From Lachnospiraceae bacterium (lineage in GTDB: Bacteria; Bacillota; Clostridia; Lachnospirales; Lachnospiraceae), in NCBI GenBank assembly GCA_017558145.1, contig JAFYWF010000020.1:1-60869 (forward strand): 60,869 bases of DNA, in the 5' to 3' direction. The position numbers were made by a program, and so were the translations under genes. This document shows positions 35,524 to 43,892 of this stretch, piece by piece (position 1 is the stretch's first letter; each line of letters begins with the position of its first letter). The notes under the pieces are model-generated. The model was not told the DNA's origin. It did no database searches and saw nothing but the letters and a program-made list of their open reading frames with translations.

Positions 35524-36342
35524 CTATATCCCAATCATAGAAAAATGTCGTTTTCCCTCTTTATCAAAACATTCCATTAAACTTACATTACCATATACCT
35601 GACAAAACGCTTTTTCCATGACTCCAATAGAATCTTTTTTCGGATACAATATACCAATACACTTTCCCGCTTTCAACAATACCAGTTGATCACAAAATTC
35701 CAATGCAAGCATGGGATCATGTAAACATAAAATTCCTGCTTTTTCCTCTGTATCAACCATATGTCTAATATTTGACATCATGCGAAAACGATTGGGAACA
35801 TCCAACGCTGAATCCGGTTCATCCAATAACAAAATTTTGGTATTTTCTATCATCATCCTGGCTAGAATCACCAATTGTTTTTGTCCCTCACTTAAATTTA
35901 AATAGTCCGTATCTATTTCTTTTTCCAATCCAATTTTACTCAAAACTTCACAAGCTTGTTGTATTTGTTTTTTACTGGGATTTTCCAATAATTTTAGTCT
36001 GGCATTGTATCCCATTAACACTACATCAAGCACAGACATAGAAATGGAAATTCCTGTTTTTTGCGGAATATAACTTACATCCCTTGCTAATTCTTTTACT
36101 GATTTTTGTTCTAAACTTTCCCCTTCTATACTACATGTTCCTTGATGCGATAACTGATTTGCAATACTTTTCAACAAAGTAGTTTTTCCACTACCATTTG
36201 CTCCTATCAAACAAGTTAAGGTGTGGGAATTTAATGAAAAATTGATATTATGTATCATCTCTTTCTTTCCATAACCGGCAGTAATGTTATGTATCTCAAA
36301 AAAACATTCTCTTTCCCTTTGTATTGTGTTATATTCTTTCAA
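35524..36342 (-). CDS. ABC transporter ATPase, FecE/BtuD/MolC type
   Basis: A 272-residue type II importer ATPase: Walker A GANGSGKTT (about residue 46), Q-loop SYIPQKTG, signature LSEGQKQL (about 150) and Walker B ILLLDEPDSALD (about 170). The permease stop lies 80 bases upstream. The family imports siderophores, cobalamin, or, in MolABC, molybdate and tungstate. The location between hydroxylase and cofactor genes favours molybdate or tungstate. Confidence 0.88.
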   Translation of the reverse strand: MKEYNTIQRERECFFEIHNITAGYGKKEMIHNINFSLNSHTLTCLIGANGSGKTTLLKSIANQLSHQGTCSIEGESLEQKSVKELARDVSYIPQKTGISISMSVLDVVLMGYNARLKLLENPSKKQIQQACEVLSKIGLEKEIDTDYLNLSEGQKQLVILARMMIENTKILLLDEPDSALDVPNRFRMMSNIRHMVDTEEKAGILCLHDPMLALEFCDQLVLLKAGKCIGILYPKKDSIGVMEKAFCQVYGNVSLMECFDKEGKRHFSMIGI

Positions 36343-36422
36343 AAATCTATCCCTATCTTTTCTTCTATTCTATCTTCTTTATATTCTATAATGAGATTCT
36401 TATCCCGCTTGATTTCAAAAAA

Positions 36423-37406
36423 TCAATTCTTTTCTTTTCGAACCATTAACCACACCAAAAACGGCACACCAATTAAGCTGGTAAAAACGCTTACCGGCAA
36501 CTCACTTTTGGCTACTGTCCTTGCTAAAATATCTGCCACTAAAAGTAATACACTTCCAATCAAACCACTTAGAACCAAGGTTTCCACACACAAATTTTTC
36601 AAAAGCAAACGTGCACAATGCGGTGCAACAAGCCCTACAAATCCTATGACTCCTGTTACACTAACGATAGCTGCTACTACTAACGTAGCCAAAAGCAAAA
36701 TCACTAAACGCAAGATTCCTACAGACACCCCTAACAAAGTAGCCTCATCCTCATGTAACGACAACAAAAAAATCTGTCGATATAAGCAAATCAAAATCAT
36801 CATACAAATTGCAGTAACTCCTATAGGAAACATTATATCCTTAGCCGTAATCGCATTCAGACTTCCCATAATCCAATATTCAATGGCTGCCAATTCTTTC
36901 TCCGGGTCCGCCATTAACTTTAACATCATTAATACAGTTTGAGCCAAAGATTGTACTGCCAGCCCTGATAACACAATTGACAAATGACTTTTTCCTCGTA
37001 CAACCATTGACAATCCCAAAGCTGAAATTACTGCTATCACACTTCCTGCAAAAGCACACAAAGTTACTCCAACCGTGCCTCCTGCACAAAACAGAATTCC
37101 AAAAGCTGCTCCCCCACAAGCTCCCGCAGAAACACCGATAATATCCGGAGCTGCCAATGGATTTTGAAATATAGTTTGATAGACTATACCCACAACTCCT
37201 AATCCGAATCCTGCAATTACAGCCATACAGCTTCTGGGAAAACGCAACGTCCAAAAAACACTTAACGCTGTTTCATCACCACGAAATAAATCTGGCACAT
37301 GAAGCGGAAATTTCCCAGCGCTCAGAGAAAGGAAAAAACATACTCCCAAAATTAGGATAATCACTATGATATATTGTATTTTCTTCGTTCGCTTTACTAT
37401 CTCCAT
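36423..37406 (-). CDS. ABC transporter permease, FecCD/BtuC/MolB type
   Basis: A 327-residue membrane protein with about nine to ten helices. Family motifs are RFPRSCMAVIAGFGLGVVG (about residue 54), NPLAAPDIIGVSAGA (about 80) and the C-terminal GLVAPHCARLL (about 258). It forms a homodimeric channel energised by the ATPase encoded downstream. The binding-protein stop lies 9 bases upstream. Confidence 0.9.
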   Translation of the reverse strand: MEIVKRTKKIQYIIVIILILGVCFFLSLSAGKFPLHVPDLFRGDETALSVFWTLRFPRSCMAVIAGFGLGVVGIVYQTIFQNPLAAPDIIGVSAGACGGAAFGILFCAGGTVGVTLCAFAGSVIAVISALGLSMVVRGKSHLSIVLSGLAVQSLAQTVLMMLKLMADPEKELAAIEYWIMGSLNAITAKDIMFPIGVTAICMMILICLYRQIFLLSLHEDEATLLGVSVGILRLVILLLATLVVAAIVSVTGVIGFVGLVAPHCARLLLKNLCVETLVLSGLIGSVLLLVADILARTVAKSELPVSVFTSLIGVPFLVWLMVRKEKN

Positions 37407-37415
37407 AACACTACT

Positions 37416-38483
37416 CTATAAACCATAAAATTCCCCATAAAATTCTTCTACCGCAGATTCATATCTGCTTACATCATATACATCCGAATGAAGTACATTG
37501 GCCAACCATAAACTTCCCAGCATACTGCCCGGGATCGGAGAATCCCAGCTCTCTATATTACTGGGCATTTGGTATACATTTCCGTTTTTTACAGCTTTAC
37601 AACCAGCCAAATTTTCATCTTTTAACACTGTTTCTATATCAAATTTAGCATCTGCTGCTAAAATAATATATTCAGGATTCCAAGCTAATAATTGTTCATA
37701 AGAAATTTCTGCCCAAGAAAAATCATTTAACTCTTTGGCAACATTTTCTCCTCCTGCTGTTTCAATCAAACTGTGCTGATACATCTCACAACCTGCAGTA
37801 GTTAAAAAATTACTGTTGCCTGTAATATAGACCGTTGGTCTTTCACTTTTTTCCACCAAGTCTTGCATCTCTTTCGTCTTTTCCAGAATCATAGACTGCA
37901 GCTTTTCAACTTGTTCATTACTATTAGTAACAATACCTAATAATGCTGTTGCTTGTTCTAATAATTTCTTACTTTCCGGTTTTATATACAACACATTTAT
38001 TCCTAACTGTTCCAAACTCTCTGCCGTATCTTTTAATTTGAACGGCAATATGATTAAATCCGGTTGTAACAAGGCACACTGTTCCAAATCCAATTCTTTT
38101 ACCGTGCCTACTTGTGGCAAATTCATAATATGAGGTGCACATTTTTGATAGATAGGTCTTTTCTCCGGATTATTTTCTACACCAACCAGCTTTTCTTCCT
38201 GTCCTAACGCAATCAACAAACTAGTTGATATATAATACCCACTTACAATCGTTTGGGGTTCTTCTTCAATTATTACTTGACGTCCTAACTGGTCGGTAAC
38301 AACAACAGGATAACTTGTTTCAAAGTCCGACTCCTCTCTTTCTTCAGCTTCAACATTCTCTTCTGCAATTGTCATTGTTTCCTGCACTGTCAATGATACA
38401 TTTTTTGTTTTGATTTTATCTGTACATCCCTGCAATAAAAGAAACAAACCACAAAGAAGCAAAATTATAATTCTTTTTTTCAT
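37416..38483 (-). CDS. ABC transporter substrate-binding lipoprotein, FecB/BtuF/MolA type
   Basis: A 355-residue protein with lipoprotein signal (lipobox LLLQGC, Cys at about 20), an acidic linker, and a two-lobed binding domain of the helical-backbone class (VVVTDQLGRQVIIEEEPQTIVSG opening; VGTVKELDLEQCALLQPDLII). It delivers the substrate to the FecCD-type permease. Sequence alone does not separate metal-oxyanion from siderophore binding; the context suggests molybdate or tungstate. It heads the operon that runs on to xdhA. Confidence 0.87.
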   Translation of the reverse strand: MKKRIIILLLCGLFLLLQGCTDKIKTKNVSLTVQETMTIAEENVEAEEREESDFETSYPVVVTDQLGRQVIIEEEPQTIVSGYYISTSLLIALGQEEKLVGVENNPEKRPIYQKCAPHIMNLPQVGTVKELDLEQCALLQPDLIILPFKLKDTAESLEQLGINVLYIKPESKKLLEQATALLGIVTNSNEQVEKLQSMILEKTKEMQDLVEKSERPTVYITGNSNFLTTAGCEMYQHSLIETAGGENVAKELNDFSWAEISYEQLLAWNPEYIILAADAKFDIETVLKDENLAGCKAVKNGNVYQMPSNIESWDSPIPGSMLGSLWLANVLHSDVYDVSRYESAVEEFYGEFYGL

Positions 38484-38652
38484 ATCTAAAGTATCCTTTT
38501 CACATAATCTTTTATACGAGAATTCTGTTAGTTTGTTATTGTATAAACTGATAATTTCCGATAATCATATTTTTTTCATTATACTTCTCTCTCATTTTGC
38601 AACGCAAGACTAATTTGCATTCTGTCAAATTGCTTCTCTCCTTTCATTACTC

Positions 38653-38680
38653 TTGAAAAAAAAAATAAGATACGTATAAT
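38653..38680 (+). promoter_or_regulatory. Promoter of the purE-like gene
   Basis: TTGAAA (38653-38658) and a perfect TATAAT (38675-38680) with 16-base spacing lie 85 bases upstream of the start codon. I see no purine riboswitch in the leader. Confidence 0.6.
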
Positions 38681-38765
38681 GAAGAATATATTTAAGAATT
38701 TATGAACAAACGAAGTTTTTCTTTATTACTTATGCCGTGAATACAAACGGAGGAAGGGAGATTTT

Positions 38766-39251
38766 ATGAGAGTTGCTATTATCATGGGTTCTACCAGCGA
38801 CTTACCCAAAGTAGAACCTGCCATTACGATTTTAAAAGATTTTGGAGTAGAAGTGGATGTTAGGTGCCTTTCTGCTCACAGAGCCCATAAAGGGTTAAGT
38901 GCTTTTATTGAAGAAACTGACAAAAATGGAACAGAGGTTATTATTGCTGCTGCAGGCATGGCGGCTGCTTTACCGGGAGTTGTGGCTTCCCAAACCGTTC
39001 TTCCTGTGATAGGTGTACCTCTTTCCGGTTCTGTTTTAGACGGTACTGATGCTCTTCTTTCTATTGTGCAAATGCCTCCTGGCATCCCTGTTGCAACCGT
39101 AGCTATCAACGGTGGGAAGAATGCTGCTTATCTGGCACTTCAGATGATTGGTATCAATCATAAAGAGATAAAAGAAAAACTTTTAGCCCACCGTGTAGAA
39201 ATGGAAGAGGCTGCTATGCGAACCAATGATGAAGTAATGTTAAAATATTAA
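38766..39251 (+). CDS. purE: 5-(carboxyamino)imidazole ribonucleotide mutase (PurE)
   Basis: A 161-residue class I PurE. IIMGSTSDLPKVEPAI is the substrate phosphate loop, LSAHRAHK carries the catalytic His (usual form SAHRTP), and DALLSIVQMPPGIPVATVAI is the conserved core. The usual GNAGAKNA is one residue shorter here (INGGKNA). It interconverts N5-CAIR and CAIR in purine synthesis. It stands alone on the plus strand within a selenium/molybdenum cluster, with its own promoter, a GGAGGAAGGGAG ribosome site and a terminator. It may be the housekeeping copy or a specialised paralogue. Confidence 0.85.
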   Translation: MRVAIIMGSTSDLPKVEPAITILKDFGVEVDVRCLSAHRAHKGLSAFIEETDKNGTEVIIAAAGMAAALPGVVASQTVLPVIGVPLSGSVLDGTDALLSIVQMPPGIPVATVAINGGKNAAYLALQMIGINHKEIKEKLLAHRVEMEEAAMRTNDEVMLKY

Positions 39252-39271
39252 TTCTTTTCATACATACAAAG

Positions 39272-39345
39272 AGGCTGTTACAAAATATCAGTGGCGAATT
39301 CGAGTATCTCTATTCATTACTGCTTGTTTTGTAACAGCCTTTTTG
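39272..39345 (+). terminator. Terminator of purE with long loop
   Basis: A 14-bp perfect stem (39272-39285 with 39327-39340) followed by TTTTTG closes a 41-base loop. The long loop is unusual for a terminator. It ends 5 bases before the stop of the convergent gene at 39350. Confidence 0.75.
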
Positions 39346-39349
39346 TATT

Positions 39350-40927
39350 TTAGATAGGAACAAATAACACCTTGTTACTTCCACCACATATCATCCCTAA
39401 TTTTTCACTGTCTTTAGAATTAAGATGATATTCTTTGACAAACACTTCCTGGCATTGCCTTGCATCTTGTATGGCTGCAAATTCTACCGCACCTCCGCCA
39501 ATACTGTCAATAACACTGTCTTTTGTTACTAACATCATACTTCCCACTCCTCTGGGCGATGATCCTGTTTTTTCAATAATAATACAGAGTACCCCTGCGT
39601 CCTTACATGATAACAGTTCTGCGGAAACAGACGATACCTGTTTTTTGTTTTTTTCCTGAATTATCTGTGCCAAAATGCTGATTGCAATTTCAGCCGGTGT
39701 TACAGCATGAATCTGTAAGCCGATAGGTGCAAAAATAGTATCCAGCTGTTCCTCCGTAAAGCCTTCATTTTTTAAATTTTCGAAGGTTTTTGTTACCTTC
39801 AAATGACTACCTATCATTCCTAAATAAGTATACTTTGTAGGTAATATCTTTTTCACACATTCAAAATCATCTTTATGTCCCCTGGTCACCACCACATAAT
39901 ACGCATCCGGTTCCAGGTATGCTTCTAAATTTACAAAAGAATCACAAATAACTTCCCATGCATCCGGAAATCTTTCACGATTAGCAAATTCCTCTCTGTC
40001 ATCCATAACCTTTACCTGAAAATCCAACGCGGAAGCCATCTTAGCCAACGCTACCGAAACATGCCCTCCACCTAAAATGATAAGCTTGGGTTTAGGACAA
40101 AACCATTCTTTCTCAATTTTAGAAATAGCATATGCTATCTTCGAATTCTTTTGAGAAATATTCTCACCAATCTTTTGTATTTCTTCCCCGAAATCTCCTG
40201 CAGAATTTATGATACTTGCTATCACTCTTTCATAAAGAGTTTTTTCATGACTTCCATAAAGCTTTATTTTCTTATCCGGATATTGTTTTCTCAATGGCTC
40301 TATATATCCTTTCTGCACCAAAAACCATATATGGTTAGGAGTCACAATGTCCTCCTCTTCCCACATTTCCGATGTTCTATTCTCCGTTTCAAGGGTATTC
40401 CATTTTCCACCCCAATCCTGTCCTTTCGTAAAACACTTTTTAGCCAACTCCCACCGATGCACCACTTCTTTTACGTTTTTTCCAATTCCATGCAACCCAT
40501 ACACTACCACAATTTCTTCTACATTGTCGTAAATGACAGGTTCTCCTTTTCTCGGAAATTTTAGCGGGAGCTGCTTTGAACCATCGGCTTCTATCAACAC
40601 CACATCAGCATAACCACAAACTTTTTGATAGGTTTCCTTGGATAACGCAATAATTTTTTCCGCAAATTCCTTTTTTATCGTTTGGCGTTTCCCTTGTGGC
40701 AACGTTTCTTTTTTCATATCCTCTGCCGCTCTTCCGGCAAAGCAATATTTCTTTTTCTCCAAAGCCTCTATAATAGCTTTTGCATCATCGGTTACCAAAG
40801 TGTCTTCTTCCCTATACATATGAGTGGAGGTAGTGACGAATACTCTTTTGCCTTGTTGCAAATATTCCTTCGCTAATTTTTTAATTAATGTTGTCTTTCC
40901 ACCAGCGCCTACCACTGCGATAATCAT
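39350..40927 (-). CDS. YqeC-XdhC fusion, selenium-dependent hydroxylase maturation factor
   Basis: A 525-residue two-part protein. Residues 1-240 match YqeC: the P-loop AVVGAGGKTTLI at the N-terminus, VTTSTHMY (about 35) and VLIEADGSKQLPLK (about 110). Residues 260-525 are XdhC/CoxI-like but with the two domains in reversed order. The Rossmann part comes first (LIILGGGHVSVALAKMA, about 278; MIGSHLKVTKTF). The CoxI part follows (IIEKTGSSPRGVGSMMLV, about 450; SIGGGAVEFAA; MICGGSNKVL at the end). Normal XdhC has CoxI first. XdhC proteins bind and sulfurate molybdenum cofactor; here the terminal chalcogen may be selenium. It overlaps yqeB by 4 bp. Confidence 0.85.
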   Translation of the reverse strand: MIIAVVGAGGKTTLIKKLAKEYLQQGKRVFVTTSTHMYREEDTLVTDDAKAIIEALEKKKYCFAGRAAEDMKKETLPQGKRQTIKKEFAEKIIALSKETYQKVCGYADVVLIEADGSKQLPLKFPRKGEPVIYDNVEEIVVVYGLHGIGKNVKEVVHRWELAKKCFTKGQDWGGKWNTLETENRTSEMWEEEDIVTPNHIWFLVQKGYIEPLRKQYPDKKIKLYGSHEKTLYERVIASIINSAGDFGEEIQKIGENISQKNSKIAYAISKIEKEWFCPKPKLIILGGGHVSVALAKMASALDFQVKVMDDREEFANRERFPDAWEVICDSFVNLEAYLEPDAYYVVVTRGHKDDFECVKKILPTKYTYLGMIGSHLKVTKTFENLKNEGFTEEQLDTIFAPIGLQIHAVTPAEIAISILAQIIQEKNKKQVSSVSAELLSCKDAGVLCIIIEKTGSSPRGVGSMMLVTKDSVIDSIGGGAVEFAAIQDARQCQEVFVKEYHLNSKDSEKLGMICGGSNKVLFVPI

Positions 40928-41748
40928 AAAGATACCTTCTCATTTTTATTCTTCAAATACAACAAAGCCTCCAAAACGCCCCCACCAATACAACGGGCTT
41001 TATCTGAGATTGTAAAGCAATTCTCATATTCCTGTATTCTGGGATCTATATCTGCAACTTTGAATCCCTTTGTCACCGTAAATCCATCTCGAATGAGGCC
41101 TCGCAACAATCCGTCTATGGTAGCCTTAATTGGTATTTTCCCTTCTACGCTTTCAACCCAGGCAACGATTTCTCCCTTTTTCACAGTATCCGTAATTCTC
41201 TTCTTATTTTGAATCACTCCTGCCACCGGACTATGCAATACCCGTTCTTTTCCAAAACCTGCAATCACTCCCGGAACTCCCGTATTCGGGATCGCCGTTC
41301 CTTCATAGTAAATTCTCCCCAAAGAATGTCCACGCTTGGTTTCTACCACCGCATGTACATCCACTCCTGCTTCAAATCCCGGACCTAACGCAATGGTAAT
41401 GGGGGCCATAGACATCGTTGTTCCTAAATTTTTCTTTGCCAAAATAGCATCCACTACTGCCAAAGGTTTCAGGTGAGAAATACAGTTTCCCTTTGGATCC
41501 ACCAGTAAGGCTATTTTCCCTTTTTTCAATAATTGCAATGCCTGTTCCTCGTCTTTTGCCCAAAAACAAGTTTGCTTTTCTACCGTTTTCCACCCTTCAT
41601 AAACAGCTTCCGAAAAAGCTACATTTCTTCGAATAGCAGATGGAGTGTCTATTTCCAGCACTAACACCGGAAATCCACAATGCGCTAATTTAGCAATGGT
41701 TCCGGTGGCCAAATCTCCACCACCTCGTACAATGATCAGATTTTTCAT
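40924..41748 (-). CDS. yqeB: YqeB, selenium-dependent molybdenum hydroxylase system protein (EF2563 family)
   Basis: A 274-residue protein with RGGGDLATGTIAKLAHCGFPV at the N-terminus (Rossmann-like loop, split here by the family Cys), IALGPGFEAGVDVHAVVET (about 125) and GRIYYEGTAIPNTG (about 148). The family co-occurs with SelD and molybdenum hydroxylases in genomes that may lack selenocysteine insertion. Its biochemical role is not known. It overlaps the YqeC-XdhC gene by 4 bp. Confidence 0.88.
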   Translation of the reverse strand: MKNLIIVRGGGDLATGTIAKLAHCGFPVLVLEIDTPSAIRRNVAFSEAVYEGWKTVEKQTCFWAKDEEQALQLLKKGKIALLVDPKGNCISHLKPLAVVDAILAKKNLGTTMSMAPITIALGPGFEAGVDVHAVVETKRGHSLGRIYYEGTAIPNTGVPGVIAGFGKERVLHSPVAGVIQNKKRITDTVKKGEIVAWVESVEGKIPIKATIDGLLRGLIRDGFTVTKGFKVADIDPRIQEYENCFTISDKARCIGGGVLEALLYLKNKNEKVSL

Positions 41749-41824
41749 TTTTTACTCCAACATTCTACTTTTTACCGATTTTTTAGCCACAACATCTTTC
41801 CATGTTCTTTTTCCTTCCATAACA

Positions 41825-42505
41825 TTATGGAGAAATTATATTTTGGGCTTGTTCCATAGTTTCTACCATTTCATACATATTGGTAACACTTCCTACCACC
41901 AATTTTTCTTTCAAACCATAAAAATCAAGACAGGTTCCACAAGTTAAAATTTTTACTCCTTCAGCTTCCAGACTTTTCATATCTTCTAATGTATCTGCAC
42001 CCTCACATGTCAGATATGCTCCGGTATTATAACAGAGAATCGTTTCCGGAAGTTGATCTTGCTTGGTCAATGCAAAAACAAAAGCTTTCATTAAAGCTTT
42101 CCCTAATTTTTCCTCTCCTGTACCACATACATTTCCGGAAAGAACAACAACCATTCCCTTTTTTCTGATATCCGGTTGACAGGTGGGAGTCTTTTCATCC
42201 TCATTCGACCTTCTGACACCCATATCTATTTTCTCTGTCACAACCTTTGTTACATCCTCTGTTTCTTCCACACTTTTCTTAACTTCTACTATCATTGTCA
42301 CTTCATATTCTTGTGGCGCTAATTTTTTTGCCATACATTCATACACTTTTTGTTTCGCAAATTTCTGTAGGTTCTGTACTGCAATCTCGTTATCCACTAA
42401 TACAGAGACTTTCCCTCCCTGTTTCAATTCTGCTGTTGCTTTTTTCGCATTTACTACCGGGAGTGGGCAAGCCAATCCTCTGGCATCTACAACTTTTATT
42501 TCCAT
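41825..42505 (-). CDS. yedF: YedF, selenium metabolism protein (TusA-like plus DsrE-like domains)
   Basis: About 226 residues. The N-terminal 75 residues are a TusA/SirA domain with the CPxP motif ARGLACPLPVVNAKK (sulfur/selenium carrier Cys). After a charged linker the C-terminus is a DsrE-like domain with LTCGTCLDFYGL (about 195). Chalcogen transfer from the desulfurase to SelD or the cofactor is the probable task. The start codon overlaps the desulfurase stop (TAATG), and GGGAGGAAAA precedes it, so I chose ATG 42505 over the frame opening at 42520. Confidence 0.88.
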   Translation of the reverse strand: MEIKVVDARGLACPLPVVNAKKATAELKQGGKVSVLVDNEIAVQNLQKFAKQKVYECMAKKLAPQEYEVTMIVEVKKSVEETEDVTKVVTEKIDMGVRRSNEDEKTPTCQPDIRKKGMVVVLSGNVCGTGEEKLGKALMKAFVFALTKQDQLPETILCYNTGAYLTCEGADTLEDMKSLEAEGVKILTCGTCLDFYGLKEKLVVGSVTNMYEMVETMEQAQNIISP

Positions 42506-43656
42506 TAATTTTCCTCCCATATTTTTTCTACAATCTCTCTGATTGCTTTCACTGCTCTTTCTACATCTTCCTTAGTATTAAAATAGGAAAAGCTAAAACG
42601 TACTGCCCCCTGCTCTTTTGTTCCCAAAACTTCATGCATCAAAGGAGCACAATGTCCACCGGAACGGGTCGCAATATCATATTCCTGTGCTAATTTATCA
42701 CTAATCTTCGAAGATGGTATGTTTCCTATATTTAAAGAAACGATGGGACATCGTAGTTTTCCGGTAAAATCTCCATAAACAGTAATCTGTGAAATCTCTT
42801 TTACCGCATAATAAAAAAGCCACATTAATTCCCCTTCTTTTTTTCTGATATTCTCCAAACCTTCTTCTTGTATAAAATCTAAAGCAGCCTGTAATCCTGC
42901 CAATCCATGGCCATTTGCAGTACCTGCTTCCAAAGCTTCCGGCATTCTTACTGGATGTTCTTTTTCAAAGGTTAATATTCCACTTCCACCGGTTAATAAT
43001 GGCCTCACTTCCAGGCCACTTCTTACATACATGCCACCTGTTCCTTGGGGACCTAATAAAGATTTATGTCCTGTAAAACACAGCACATCTACCCCCATCT
43101 TTTTTACATCAATATCTAAAAAACCTGCTGTTTGTGATGCATCCACAATGAACAAAATATTAGCTTCTTTGGTCATCTTTCCAACTCGTTCTATGTCTAC
43201 TACATTCCCTGTAAGGTTAGAACCATGTGTCATCACCACAGCTTTTGTATTCTCTCGTATAGATGATGGAATTTCTTCATAAACCGGATTCCCTAACAGA
43301 TCCACAGATATAAAAGTTAATTCTACCCCTACTTTTTCCATTTCATATAAAGGTCTCAATACAGAATTATGTTCCAGCTGAGTAGTAATCACATGATCCC
43401 CAGGCTGTAACAATCCTTTCATTGCTATATTTAAACTCTCCGTGGAATTCATAGTAAACACAATTTCATTAGGACTCCCTGCTCCTATTAGCTTTGCTAA
43501 TTTTCTTCTGGTCTGAAAAATAATTCTGGAAGCATCTAACGTTGCATCGTGAACTCCCCGCCCGGAATTTCCCAAAGACTCCATGGCATGGCAAACTGCG
43601 TTAATAACAGATTTGGGTTTTTTCATGGTAGTTGCCGCATTATCCAAATAAATCAT
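42505..43656 (-). CDS. Cysteine desulfurase / selenocysteine lyase-type aminotransferase
   Basis: A 383-residue class V PLP enzyme. The lysine of CFTGHKSLLGPQGTGG (about residue 197) binds PLP, VDASQTAGFLDIDV lies just before it, and the active-site Cys is in SGGHCAPLMHE (about 338). It releases sulfur or selenium from cysteine or selenocysteine as a persulfide or perselenide. Its place between the DUF3343 gene and yedF suggests supply of selenium to SelD. It overlaps the DUF3343 stop by 4 bp. Confidence 0.9.
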   Translation of the reverse strand: MIYLDNAATTMKKPKSVINAVCHAMESLGNSGRGVHDATLDASRIIFQTRRKLAKLIGAGSPNEIVFTMNSTESLNIAMKGLLQPGDHVITTQLEHNSVLRPLYEMEKVGVELTFISVDLLGNPVYEEIPSSIRENTKAVVMTHGSNLTGNVVDIERVGKMTKEANILFIVDASQTAGFLDIDVKKMGVDVLCFTGHKSLLGPQGTGGMYVRSGLEVRPLLTGGSGILTFEKEHPVRMPEALEAGTANGHGLAGLQAALDFIQEEGLENIRKKEGELMWLFYYAVKEISQITVYGDFTGKLRCPIVSLNIGNIPSSKISDKLAQEYDIATRSGGHCAPLMHEVLGTKEQGAVRFSFSYFNTKEDVERAVKAIREIVEKIWEEN

Positions 43657-43892
43657 ATCATTGCCTCCTGCATAGCCTGATAAGATATCTGAGATTTTCT
43701 AATTGCCTGTATCATCTCTTCTTCCATTTCTGGTTCTATACACCACGCCAACCCACATCCTGCCATAATCGTTGGCGGAACCGGTATGATTCTTCCACCA
43801 ACTCCATGTTCTTTGCACCAATCCTCCATGGCCATAGCATCTGTGGTTGTGTAGAAAGTAATAATGATTTTTTTCTCTTTTATTCTACCCAA
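43653..43892 (-). CDS. DUF3343 putative selenium/sulfur carrier protein
   Basis: A 79-residue DUF3343 (PF11823) protein with [20 protein letters not shown] and a C-terminal [12 protein letters not shown]. The cysteines could carry a perselenide. It begins with TTG within the last codons of selD (13-bp overlap) and overlaps the desulfurase start, so all are translationally coupled. No ATG start exists in this frame before the conserved region. Confidence 0.83.
   Translation of the reverse strand: MGRIKEKKIIITFYTTTDAMAMEDWCKEHGVGGRIIPVPPTIMAGCGLAWCIEPEMEEEMIQAIRKSQISYQAMQEAMI

Noticed and set aside
38766..39251. The PurE-like protein as LarB (nickel-pincer cofactor)
   Set aside because: Length and core motifs (MGSTSDLP, SAHR, DALLSIVQMP) are those of class I PurE. 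LarB is longer and no larC or larE is nearby.
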